Of a DNA stretch of 64,000 bases, positions 44,160-57,400 are shown piece after piece. A program made the position numbers and the translations under genes. Within the stretch, counting starts at the first letter, position 1; every line of letters begins with the position of its first letter. The stretch lies in assembly GCF_000764305.2 (NCBI RefSeq), contig NW_025932782.1, positions 35,173-99,172 of the forward strand, written 5' to 3'. Source of the DNA: Hyalella azteca. Lineage: Eukaryota; Arthropoda; Malacostraca; Amphipoda; Hyalellidae. Below the pieces are notes generated by a model. That model saw only the letters and a program-made list of their open reading frames with translations, was not told the origin of the DNA and did not search any database.

Positions 44160-44760
44160 AAGCAATAATACTGCCAATTAGTCGAGACTACACTAAATAG
44201 AAGAAAATAAACACACTATCACAGAGAAGAAATATCATAATAAATGACGAAAAATAACAACAATCACGGGGACGCAAGACTCACTAGCGTGACGAAAACA
44301 ACAATAAAAGAGATACCAGATTAAACTAAATTGACGACAACGGCACTCGCATATACTATAAATGAGACTAAAAAAGCTCCAAGGAAACAAGGACCATCAT
44401 AAAGAAAAATCACAAACGTACATGGATATACTATTGACGAAAGCAACAAATGCAGAGATACATGAATGTGACATTTAACAAAACTTGTTTAAGAGAAGAA
44501 ATTCTGCCAGCCTACACTAATATAGATACATGAATGTAAACAAATGCAGAGATACATGCAGAGTACACTAGATGAGCAAAACAATTAACAATCACACGGA
44601 AGAAAGACTATATTATTTTGATGTAAACAATTTCGGACATACAAGACTATACTAGAATGACGAAAAGCACGATCACAGCCATACATGATAATACTCTGTG
44701 GCTAAAACAACAAGCATTAAACAGCCTGAATATACGTACTAACTTTACGAATACACGATT
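44160..44760. repeat. degenerate ~55-60 bp tandem repeat
   Basis: Recurring pieces: tatactataaatgag / tagcgtgacgaaaacaacaa / aagagatacca / agagatacatgaatgtgac. Too diverged for a clean consensus by eye. Confidence 0.5.
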
Positions 44761-46335
44761 CGTCAGAGGAACGCTCCGCTCTTCATACTAACAGGACAAG
44801 TTGCAGCCATTAAAGCAAGTAAGAGTAATTATGTAGGGCTCGGAGGCATCAATTATTGTTTATTTCCTGTTCTTTCCACCAATCCTCGCAATAACCGCCA
44901 ATTTACCTTTAACAAAACCAGTTGCAGTTAATGGCACGTATTTTAAATGTTCTTCAGTAGCTCATATGTAAACGGACTTGTGATTAATACGTATTGTGAT
45001 CAATTTGACTATGTGCAAACGGAGAAAACTTTTCTATATACATGGGTCAACCGCGAAGCCGTTCTCCAGCTGCCGTCAGCTGGCGCTCGCTTCGTCAGTC
45101 GGTCACCGAGTGTCGTGACGCGAGGGCTGTGAGGCAAATCTTTCCTGCCTGCTTTGCGACTGAGAAATCAAGTTTTTTTAAGCTAGGCTCTTATAAATAT
45201 ATGTTTAACGTAACAGTAGAATAAAATAATTCGTTTAACAGATAAATGGGAAAATTCCGATTCCATCTTAGCGCAACATGTATACGTGTCATCGTTTGGA
45301 CAATTCGCCAAACAACTGACCTCTCTGACACTGACGAAGCTTGGCATGCATTCAAACAAAAATGAAACATAGCCATCTTAACCCCTGCAGTGTTCCGCCG
45401 AGTGATCGAATTGATCGTTCTTTTATCCGCAGTGATTGCAAGATTTCTGAAGTGTGTGTATTACAGGTTGAATATCAAAGTCAGACTAACATGGAGAATG
45501 GAAACAAATCAAGGACAAAGTTCCCGATTATTACTAATGGTTATGTCAAACTCTGACAAATACAAAAAGAAATAAATAGATGATTAATTCAATCCCTAAC
45601 AATGTTACAATGTTTGCAATGCAGTTGTCAATCTTGTACGTGCTTGCGGTCATCGTGCATGGAATTCTGCCTATAAAATCATTCAAATCTGAAATTGAGT
45701 GTCGTGTTCCTGTGGTGACGTTCTTTTTCATTCTAAATGGTGTTCCCATCCTATAATGTCAGATACATTTAAATAAAATTGAGCGGGAATGAACTTGGAA
45801 ATAGCGCTACGCTTGGACCGTTGTTGTAGAACCAAAAATATCTGCATGCTTTGAGAGTGTCAGCTTCGTTATAATCAATTTTCGCTACATCTTGGTGATA
45901 ATTAATCTAGAGTGAAAGTTAAAGCAGCGCTAATCTTGGAGCGTCGGTTCAACATAACAAAACAACCGTGAATACATGTTGCTTGTTCGGCGAATTGGTC
46001 TATGAACTAATCATATTGAAATTATCTCGATGTCTGAATAAGATTTTCTAGTCCATCCAAAGTAAAAATGTATCTTGAAAATCGAGTTGTGCTATGACAA
46101 TGTTTCTATACGTTCAATTTATTACGTTGATAGTAGACTTGACCAAACATTCTCTTCTCAATGCGTTGGCCTCTCCATATGGCAGGTCACAACTCGGTGG
46201 CAAATTACCTTTAATGGGTAACTGTCTATTTTTTAAGAGAATTAGGCTAAATGAGCAATTTTAAGGAACTATCTGTGTCAATTCGCAAAATCGGTGTGGA
46301 GAGAAACTGCGCCATAAAATATAGTACACTTGTTA

Positions 46336-46375
46336 GAATAGAAGTGTCGGCGTTGAAGAAATAGGCCCATATGAC
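46336..46375 (-). mobile_element. LINE tail fragment
   Basis: agaatagaagtgtcggcgtt then gaagaaataggcccat matches the extreme 3' end of the LINE copies at 31975 and 57955. Confidence 0.7.
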
Positions 46376-47099
46376 ATTCTATGCTATGCTAATAGGCATT
46401 CTATGCTAAAATATAGAATATGCCAAACTAGCTCGCCACTTACACTGATGATTCCAAACTTGGCTACTTGAGCGGCGTTGAAGTCACCGTAGATGTTAGA
46501 ATAATTATAAAGCCTGTTTCGGAAAATGTAACCTGCTCACCGTTTTTTATGCGCATGTTGCTGGGAAATAAAACCTTCTCCACGCCCAGGTCCCTGATGC
46601 ACTAATCATCTAATGCCAATCAATATATTGTCATCGCCGCGTTCTCTTCTGCTGTTGAATAAGGAAACACAATCTAGGATGGGCATATGGCCGAGGTCGA
46701 GCGTCCTGAAATTCCCTCCTGATGTACGAATTTTAAGTGCAAAATCCCTTGACCATTCAGCGTCTCGTGTGATCGTTACTGATACTAATAATATAAGTCA
46801 GTCATGCATTTGGGGTTAGATATAGTCTGTATAATTACATGCCTGTGGTCAGATATTCCTACATTATGATAAAAAGTTAGAAACTATTAAATAAAATTGC
46901 AAATTTTAAATATATTTTCGAAAATAAACTCTCCAGAAATTTTAGAGCAACTTCTGTTTGAGCGGAAATTTTTGGAATTTTGTCGTGATTTTAGCTGCGC
47001 ATTCCGAGGTTCAGCAATGGCTTTGTGTGGTCCGATCGCAGTGTATTGTTGAGCCAGCGTGTTAAGCCCGCGAGAGCTCACTTTGTTATGCAACAAAAA

Positions 47100-47690
47100 A
47101 CTTCTAACGGGTTAGTGCTTGTAGGCTAGTCGCCAGCTGACTAGTGACGTCATCCAAACCTCTGAGCTGGCTGGTGACGTCACACCAATCACCAGCTGGC
47201 AAATGATATGAAACCAATATCAAGCTGGCTACCACCAGAAAATCAACTTTCAACTGACTATATTGATAGCAACCATGCATAAATATATCAGATATATAGA
47301 TAAAAACACTTCGGTACGTACAGGCACTACGTAATACATCGCGGAATTCAATACTGCCAGCTAGAAAGTAATGATATCCAAATTTCCAGCTGGCTAGTTC
47401 TAGTAATCCGATCGCCAGTAAGTTAGTGCTTGTGAACCAACTGTCAGTTGGCTATAAATGGCAACCCAAACTGTCCTGCTAGCAACCAAATTGTCAGCTT
47501 AAAATCGCTAGCAAACCGACTATCAATTACCAATAAATTACCGTCAGGCTAGTGATAGCAACACAATTATCAGCTGTTAGTTATGGAAGCCCAACTAGAG
47601 TACCTGAAGAATGGAAACATATTCCAGCTGGTCTTTATTAAAAATTCGATATCCACTAGGCTAGTGTTAGAAAAGTAATTGCCGGTTGGG
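47100..47690. repeat. degenerate ~35-bp array rich in CAGCTG and with two TGACGTCA sites
   Basis: Units resemble caattrtcagctggctagtg + atagcaaacc. CAGCTG occurs at least five times. The palindrome TGACGTCA occurs twice near 47145 and 47175, in gtgacgtca contexts. It lies 0.55-1.1 kb upstream of the SLC6-B start. Confidence 0.65.
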
Positions 47691-48242
47691 GTCTACTTGA
47701 CGAATCCTCTCTTATGACGCTTTTCTTGTTCTCGCTCAAATAGTTCATATTTTCAAACATCTTGGCATGCTGCCATTCTTCTGGTACTATTGTCGCAAGT
47801 TTCACCAGACAACTTTCTCTCAACAGTATAGTTTGTTATCCTCAGGCCTGCCAGACACCAGCCTTATTGGGTCTGTGAAGCATAATTAAATATTGAAATG
47901 TAAATATCATCCCGTTACTACATGGGATGAAATATTGAACAATACATGTTGAGAAGAATGTGTCTATAATGATTACGTGGAACAAATGTTCTAAAAAAGA
48001 AATAGAGTGTAATTAAATAACCTGCAGCCCCTCCTAAACACTCATTTCTAATTCAGAACTCTAATATGCTGCCATAATTTTAAACATAAACCCTAAACCC
48101 CAATTTTGCACCCCAATACCCGACATTTGTCATGAACAAGACAGGTCACGATACCAACGCGAATTGGCCCCCAAGACACAAGTCTACTTTATGATCACAA
48201 CACAACCCTATTAAGACCCCAATTAATTCCTGACACTTGATC

Positions 48243-48462
48243 ATGAGCACGACGGGTCAAAGGGGTCAAGCTTCCTCCAAGAAGCATCACACCGACAACA
48301 CCAGCAGGAGCTCCAGGTCCCTCCAGCATGACAGCATCAGCTACCAGGACAACAGGGGACACTGGGGCAGCAGGATGGAGTTCCTACTTGCCTGCCTCGG
48401 CTACTCGGTGGGATTGGGGAACTTGTGGCGGTTCCCCTACCTGGCATATGAAAATGGAGGAG
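48243..48462 (+). CDS. SLC6-B exon 1
   Basis: Start [16 protein letters not shown]; the longer Ser/Lys-rich cytosolic N-terminus precedes [20 protein letters not shown]. Donor GGAG|gtgggt. About 110 bp of intron after the donor remains alignable with A (ggatcggccagac-type text). Confidence 0.92.
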
Positions 48463-51400
48463 GTGGGTGGCTGCATTGCTGAATTCCCTGGTGTATTATG
48501 TGTAATGATGTGTTTTCTTCATAGTTTTGATCTAGAATTGTGTTTTGTAAAGATATGTAAATATTATGAATTCGATGCCGATCGGCCAGACCGACACTGA
48601 ACTGGCTGGATAATATTTGTTGTACATAGAATAAAACTGGGTAGAAAATAATCTCATACAACCTATGGCTGTCTCCACGCTAAATGAATTTATTAATTAT
48701 AATTTAAACACCTTTAGTGACATCAGTGGCACTGATTCTTACTTAATTTGTACTTTTTAACTCTCCTAAGCTCATGAACTGTGTTAAATTTGCTGCGCAT
48801 TTTCGACTGACGATATTTCAATAATGTGATACATCATACTTTTTTTAGTATTTGTTTACAGATTTAAACCTACTCAACTGATTAATGAGGCATTATTGTT
48901 AAATCGCAATCGGATACAATTGTTAATTTTTACTTACATGGACTATGGTATAAATTATTGCACATCCTCATCAGGATACCGTGTGTTTATCAACTTGTTC
49001 CGAAGTATTGTAGATATTGTCAGCGCAGAGGCTGCCGCGTCATAGATTTTGTCGAATCATTCATTTATTCCTCCTTTCCCTGCCGAACAGACAATAAAAG
49101 ACGAGTGATATTGTTAAAAAAATTGCATACTTGACTTTATTTTGCTGAAGAAGCTTCTACTGAGGTCTCTTTTTCAGCGGCGTTCCTGTTGCCGTACCTG
49201 CTGATGCTGGTGATCGTAGGTCGTCCCCTCTACCTGACAGAGGTGGCGCTCGGGCAGTACAGTCAGCTGGGGCCCCTACACACCTACAGGAAAATTGCAC
49301 CTCTTATGGCGGGTATGTGAGGCCTTGTGTGAAATCTATTTAAAAACAATAGTGTTGAGGTCACATTCCCTGTCAAAATTTAGACGTGGAAGTTGGTCGG
49401 ATTTCGGTTGCAACTCTCGGATTAGAGATGATTCAAATGTGAAAATGGCCGTGCATAGCGCACAACCATTGAAAAGGTGCATACCGCAACCGAAATGAAA
49501 AGGTGCATAGCGCACAACCATTGTAATGGAAGTTGTGCGGGGTTTGGTTAAGGTTGGAGAAGAAAGAGGGAATCCGTCAGGGCTCTGGATGCATGGTTTG
49601 CACGTGGGAAGGAAAAGGTTATTCGTAGTTCGAAATTCAAGTTTTTTTTAAATAGAAAGTAATTTTCACTGTTCAAAAGCGTTACGGTATTTTTAATTTT
49701 TTAATTTGTACAATTCTTTTACTTTCTATACAAGATGATATGATATGGGGAGAGTATTGGCGATGATGATGTCGATAACGGTTTATGTGATGAGAAAGTC
49801 GCTCGGGACTCAGGAGGTAGGTTAGAGTAGTCTGTTACTGGGTTCACGCTGAGTCGTCAGTTTCGTAAGTAACTGTCGGTGAGTTTTGTCAGCCCGTAGT
49901 CAGCATCGGGACAAAAGCACCTGGGCGCGTTCATTCAATAACTGTCGACCATGCAGGTACAGATGCCCGTTGTGTATGTGATATGTTTGAGACAATAGGT
50001 ATCACAAAAAAATCACCATTTCTTTATAAGAGAAAACGTTTCGGAGCCCAGCTCCATCGACAGTTCATAACGCAAAGTTCAGTGCAGAAGTTCAGTCCTA
50101 GTACCACAAATACATAAAATTAATTAGTAAAGCATATCCAATGCCAGGTATTAAATTTGAAACAAGTAAATAAGACATGAAATGAACGCTAGTAAAAGGG
50201 TCTATCTATTTACTATTTCAAGAGGAATGGAGCTAAAAGTAGCATTCAGACTAGGCTTCTGTTTGAATATATACAGGGATTCTAAAATTCGTAGATCATG
50301 TACACCGGATGTGGAAGCTAGAACTTTAGAATCACTATCAGAAACAGAGGTGTTGCATGAACACGTATAGCAGAATGAGGAGGATGTGCAAGTAGGTTCC
50401 ACGTTCTATAACTCCTGCTATAATGCTCAGCCAGCCTGGTATAGAAATTTCGTGACGTCATACTGACGTACGCTGATGCGCACTTCGCACAACTATATCT
50501 GTAAACTAGTGGCAATCGCATAAGAGCAGGGAGGGTATCCTTATACCTGGAAAACGAGCCGATTCTAAAATTGTTAACTAACAACACAGTAAGATTTTAC
50601 ATCCGGAAGGTATTTAGCGAATAAAACTTTTAATTCATTTGACATAGTCTCAGCTGCGGGGCCAAAGCAGGGAAAAGAACAGTAAACAACGCTCCTATTG
50701 TTTCCCCTACAACGTTCCACACTTGGGAACAATTCCAGTTCATTGCTTGGACATGAACTTTTTAATTTTCGTTAACACCAAGCGCGATGGAAAGCCATTT
50801 TGTGAAAAGATACTGCGCAAAAATTCAAATTCAGAGTGCATGGCTAGGAAAGTAGAGCAAATGCGAATTACGCGGTTTATTAATGTTTGGATTTCATTCA
50901 ATTTGAAACGAATTGAACAAAAGCTAAATAAGCTGGTGCTTAAGCCTGTAAATGTCTATTTTCTAAAAACAGGAATTTGGAAACGGCCAATAGATTTGAT
51001 AACTTTGAAGTCAAGGAAAGACAAGTTGACTTGAATCAAACTATTGTTTGATTCAAGTGTCATGGTGAATTTGATAGACTTATGTTGGAAATCAAGATAA
51101 TCGAAGATAAGGCCCACATGAGAGGGATGCTTAAAAATAAAAAAAGAAGGTATCATCAACATATCTGCCTCGGCCCTACCTTTGCCAATATTTCCATGTT
51201 TTTTCACGAGGCTACTTGGTTGGCCAATTGTCCTCTTGATTTTAAACCAATTTTATATAACTGATTTGTTATAGAAAATTGGTTTTGTTGATATTCTTTC
51301 AAATCGAAGATACCTTCGTTTGTTTTGCACTTCGAACAAGCATACAAAAAGAAGGATTTCGAGTTTTGCTTTGCATTTTCGGCAATATCTTTCTCGAAGT

Positions 51401-54400
51401 TTTTCACTGCAGGGCGACAGCTTTCTTTAGCAAGATTTCGAGCTCTTGTATGTTGATTATAAGCCGCATCACTACGAGTCTGTAAATAACGCTTATGTGC
51501 TTCCTTCTTAGTTTCCAACTTAGCTAGACTATCCTGTTCATCCACTCAGTTTTTTTACTCCATCCAGCTTAATCTTAGGTACACGTGCTTCAATTTCAGG
51601 CATAACCATGTCCTTGAGAAATGACCATGACTCGAGAAATGTGGTCCTTGAGAAATGGCCACATTCATGTCCTTGATACAGTCCGAAATATTCATTGCTG
51701 CACAGAGTTTGTCATAGTTGCCTTTCACAAAGTTTAAACACTCACTCTTCTGAGGCTTCTTTTCTATACAGCACTTGATAGTAAAAACAATTAGTGGTGG
51801 TGGTTTTTGCCCAACGGAGCCTCGCGGCGAAGCACATCTAACATTGATTCATCACTAGTAAACATGAGGTCTAAAATATTAGGAGTATGTCCGCCCTATA
51901 ATGGATTGGCTTGGTAACATGCTGGACTAAAAAGGATTCTCACAGACTCCGTGAACAAGGATGCTGGGTAATTCCCATCCCTTGGAGAGGATCCATTTGT
52001 CCAGTCACACAGTTCGAGATGGTTGAAGTTGCCAACCATCAGCGTGTGTGACATACGAAAAGTCATGCTCGAACGGCCTATGGCGCAGGCCGTCGTCGAA
52101 CATGGCTTATACTGTGTGTTGTGCCCGTGTTGCATGGCTAACAATACTGTGCCCCTGTTGTCTTGCATTGTACATGTTGTGTGTGGTGAGGTATTAGTAT
52201 AGTATAGTATAGTATCTTCGGCATTAAAGAATAGGCCTTGATAGGCTTGTCGCCGATTCTTGTACTTTTCTTGACTAAACTGGCCTTTTGATCAGATCTT
52301 TTCAACGGACGGTAGATTTAAAATCGCTTCTAGATATCAGTTGTTCCGTAAGGTACGAGGCATTTGAATACTAAACATATGCTCATGCATGGCCTTGTCT
52401 AGTCTGTTCTTGAACGCGTTCATACTCGGAGCGTCTGCAATATCTTCAGGGAGGCTGTTCCTCATGTCAGTGACTCGAAGCGCGAAGAAATGTTGTCGCG
52501 TGGATAAGTTGCACCGCAGTTTTTTTAGTTTATAGCTGTGGCCCCTGAGTTTATAGCTGTGGCCCCTGCTATAATCTGTATTCGTATAATCTGATGTTTA
52601 TAGTACTTTATCTAATAATTTTCCGTGCATGTTTAGTAGTAAAATCAGTCTTTCGTTTACGATTTGGTGTTGTGAGGTGTTGAGGTGTCGGGGAAATAGT
52701 CCGCGTATATGATATGTTTGGATGTAAAACAGGTAGTAGAGCACGTTTTTGGCTAGGTGTTCGCGTTGGAGGGTTGTTAAGCATGTAGTTTCAGGTGCCT
52801 GTGGAACTAATTCGGTGTAATATGGTGGGGATTTAGGAAACGGCTGCGTTCTGTACATGTTTTTTCCAATTATCTGAGTAAGTCTATTTCTAATATTGTA
52901 AGGCCGGATTGTGTGGGAACTGTGTGCTGTGATTGGGTTTGTTTGAATTTGCTCAATGAAGGATTTCCAATTTGCTCTATGGAAGGATCTACGAGGACCA
53001 ATGATTATTAGTAATGGGTTTGCTGTAATGGTGGTCATTATATATGAGAATGTGATTGGCGGGTGTGATTGTTCCTGGTAGTAGATATGTATATGTTGTG
53101 GAATCCCTTAATGTTGTGTATGTTTTTGTCTGGTGATTTTGAGTTGTGGGTTATGTGGCTTCGAAAGTAGGGGCCAACATGTGCACATCTGCGTTGAGCT
53201 ATTGGAGGGTGTTATTGCCTGCCTATTGGGTTGGAGTTGCAATTTCAGAGTTTTGTGTGTCTAGCGTTTATATCTACCATGAGGTAAACGAGATGGGTTC
53301 TATTCAGTAATGTGTGGTCATCGATATAATTGATGTAGTCTGCACGTGGTTGGATGTTTGTTGTTGCTATTTTAATGGGCCCTTGTTGAGTGTCAACCGT
53401 GTGCCTAGCTTGCCTGTGTGGAACTAGTCATGGAGTTTGTAAAAAATTCAACTGCCCGTGTAAAATGTAAACCAAATTATTTTAAGTGGTTCTCAGCAGC
53501 ATATCTCGTTTCGAGCTTAAAAGTTCGCCAAAATTTTTGGACGGAAAAGAGGTATAACAGCTTAGAATTACAGCACCAATTTAACTAGTCAATTTAGCCG
53601 ATTGGTCGATCAATTTTTAATTGAAACTTTTGTGAATGGGACTTGGATAGAAAATGTTGAATATCGTCAAATGAATTTAAAAGTAATTATTTAAAAACAA
53701 ATAATTTTTATTTTCTTCACATTTTATATTTTTGACAAAATTTTATCCCTACCAGGCCTAGGATACATGCAGCTCATCTCTGCGATCCCTTCGGCCTCCT
53801 CGTACATGATCATCCTAAGCTACTCCCTGCACTACCTCTTCACCAGCCTCACTCACATCGGCCATACCGTACGTAGCTATTACTTATTACGGGCTTTTGT
53901 TGCCGTTATTATGTATACTATGAAACATTTCTGAAGCGCATCTGTTATAACTGTTATTACAAATGATGAAGGACAATAACTATCAGCCTATATAAAAATC
54001 CATACAATAAGTGCGTATCACAGACATCTGTATACAAGAGGTGCTATCTTGGTTTTAGATTTTCTACTTTTATTGCATATTGTTCGTAAAAAAACTATTT
54101 ATTGTGCGTTTGACATTAAAATATATATCATAAATATAATGAAGTTAAATAAGTTATTAATGGCAATACAATATTTATTCATGACATTACATGTACCAAC
54201 TTGGTCAGGATAACAAATAAGGAAAACCGCGTTCACTGGTGCTGCTTCTCGTCTTGGAAGTAATTATGCAGATTAATCCGTCATGACGCTATATATGACA
54301 CGGATGTGGTTTTTTGGGCAAGAAGAAACGACGCTTTTCTTTTGGTAGTCCTTACTTGCTATCGTTGCTGACAATAGTGACGTAAGAGACTTGGTGACGT

Positions 54401-57400
54401 AAGCTGGAAACAAGATTTAATATTAGTTAATAAGTCGAGAAAGACATACATGAAACTTACACCAGCTAGGTAGGCGCCGGACTCCCATGTATTAGGTGTA
54501 ATTAATAACATTGTAGCTGAGCGTTGTTAATTGACTTCTCCATGACAAGACTACAACTGGTATGCATGACAGGATGGTTTATGTCAGCTCGGTCAATTGC
54601 ACAGTGTATCATTAGTTACTTACACAAGGTGGTTTTGGCAGGCAAGTAGAAGAAACGCAACGTTTACGATAGCTACGTTTAACAATATCATATAGTTAGG
54701 CCAGATACACCTATTATTGACGTTTCCTTGTTCATTCTTGCATTTGTCAACGCTGGGTTGGGCTTTGAAATTGATTACTAGGAATTATAGTGCCCACGGC
54801 TGAGGTTGGGCTTGAAATACGATTGCGGTGCCTGAAATCGTGAGATAAGAGATAAAGTTAAGAGGACGATATCTTAAAATTACCCAATATGTTTCAAATC
54901 AAAAGAGACGCCGTGGTCGCCATATTGGTTTCTATACTAAATCCTGGTAAGGAAATCCAGGGAGTAGGCTGTCAGATAACAATGACAATTGTGAACTGCA
55001 ATGAATGATCAATAATGGATAGTTCACGGTGAGTGACACGACTGAGTCGAGAATCTTAAGGTCCTAAAAATGGCTATACGTATTCAAGAGAATCTAGGCG
55101 CGGGAAGCGTTGTAGGTGGCGCCACTTGGGGCTATTACGGGAGGCCTCCGCCATATTTGACTCGTGGCGCGCGCCGAGACGTTTCGGAATTTCCTAGGTT
55201 TTACGTTGAGAGGGAACGTCACGAAATACTCGACATTCGAAAAATGACTGTAAAAATTTGAAATGCTATTTCATAAGAATCACATCACTGAGTAGCAGCG
55301 AGTTTAGGATGCGATTCCAAGAGCTCGAGATTGTTAACACGTGTGACGTGGGTGAGCTTTGGCTAGATTGACTAATTCACGTTTCAAGACAAGGCTACTC
55401 TCATGCTCACCGTTCTAGGGTTGGCACATAGTTGATATAAATAAATGGGGACGCTAATAACAAGGTTACTTTTTACAAGGAGATAAATCAAGGCTGGCGC
55501 GGGGAAGTAGAACACAGATGGTCACAACAGGTCACTGTTGAGCAGAGCAGACTGAGGCTTGCATGGGCGTGCTTAACGTGCCAAGCGGGGCTTGTTGTCC
55601 CGAAGAAAAGGGGATGTCGTTTGAGGTGGACTATGATATAATTCTTCTGGGAGTAGGTGGAAGGTGCGGGTTCATCTGACGAGCGGCCCAGAGCGACGTC
55701 ACAATATAACTACATGCATTTAATTGCAATTGAAATTAAAGCGAAGAAAACAAGTACAGTGCGCATAGATTCGGAGAAGCAGGTTTGCATGACGTAATAC
55801 AAAAATCTCAAGTGCACGTGGCGGCTGATTTCTCGTCCGTGCTCGCTTGTGAGCATTTCTTATCGAGTCTCCAGTCAGTCACGAGACAGTGATATTAGAA
55901 AAAAAATAACTCAGTACTCACTACAGAGTGACAGAGAGTGCATTTTCTCGTCGACGAAAACGTGAAGTCTCGGACGGACAGACAGACAGACGGACGGATA
56001 TGACGAGCACAATAGCGCCCTTTTTCCATAAATGAGAAACTGCGCTAAAAATAGGTTCGGTTCATTTTACTAACTTTGTAATGTAATCTTTCAATTACAG
56101 AATTGGAGTTGCACCCGGAAGAATGCTGAAAACAAAAACTTGAACTGTTGCTATCTTATTGGAAGTTGTAAATAGGTGTCATTCAACTATGGTCGGTGGA
56201 CGATGTGGTTCAATAAGTGGTTTTAGTCCTCCAAACGCTTTATGGCATGTGCACTAAAAAGTCAGTCAAACGTTGCCGTTATAAGTTCACACTGGATCTT
56301 TGACCGTTGCGATAACATTTAGAAATATAGTGCATGCGAATGAGTTAATGCGACGAGAAAGCTCAAGGCACCCGTGCTTACCAACAAAATTAAATTTATA
56401 CCTACGATTCAAAAACTAATTAAAACACTCACATCAGCCTTAAATTCACATATAAATATCATGATCTCAACATAAATGATAATTGCGATTAAGGTTTTCC
56501 GTAAATATTCGTTACATAAGTTGATCAAACAAATAGGTACTTAGTACCCATTTTCCCCATTCAGTTGCCGTGGTCGACGTGTGACCCCGCATGGGCGACG
56601 GAACAGTGCCACGTGATGGGAGTAGCGAACTCATCCTGCCTCGACAGTAACAACACTGGGGCGTGCACCTCTTCCGACCAATCGTCTGCAATGCAGTACT
56701 GGAAGTAAGATTAAAAGTGAATTTAAATGTATGTATACTGTTCACGGGGCAAGTTGTAACAGCTACTAGTGACGTCTACAACTAGCCACCAGCAGTTTTA
56801 GGCAAGTAATCTTATACACGAGACAAGTGTTGCTGCGAGTATTTTTTCATTCGTCTTTCATGTTTTTTTTTTTTTTATTTTTCATCTGCGCTCTATAGAG
56901 GCAACAAAAATACTAATTAGCTGACAATTTATGTGTCTGTCATTATTTTGCATATCAGCCTCCCAAATTTCATGATTCATCCCTGAATATATCTAATCGA
57001 TCACTAGTGGATTGTTACATGTTTTAAAAACGAGTACTAGTGAAAGAAATTTACATTAACGTAAGTTGAAGTTACGCACTAGTTGCCATGCCTTTGGTTG
57101 AATGTTGAATTCTCTCGCTATAAAAGTGTTAAATGAGTTAAATGAAATCTTCAAAAATCATACGAATTTTCAGAACAGTAATATCTTTAATATTTAGAAA
57201 CAAATCTAAAATTTAAAGTACCATCGTCTCTGATATAAGTTATATCAAACTAATAATCAAAGAATGGCGAGAAGAACAAAATATTCAGCAGATTTCGTAA
57301 TTTATTACATTTTACACCAAGTTAGGAACGAGCAAACCTTTACTCTGAAATATTAACCCGCGTTTCTAAGTAATCCGCGGTGCTACGCCATGTTTGTTGC

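Larger units (their letters stand above)
40909..48242. other. intergenic region between SLC6-A and SLC6-B
   Basis: Holds 3' flank of A, a minisatellite, palindromes, a degenerate repeat, a LINE tail and an upstream array of B (listed separately). No additional gene recognised. Confidence 0.55.
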
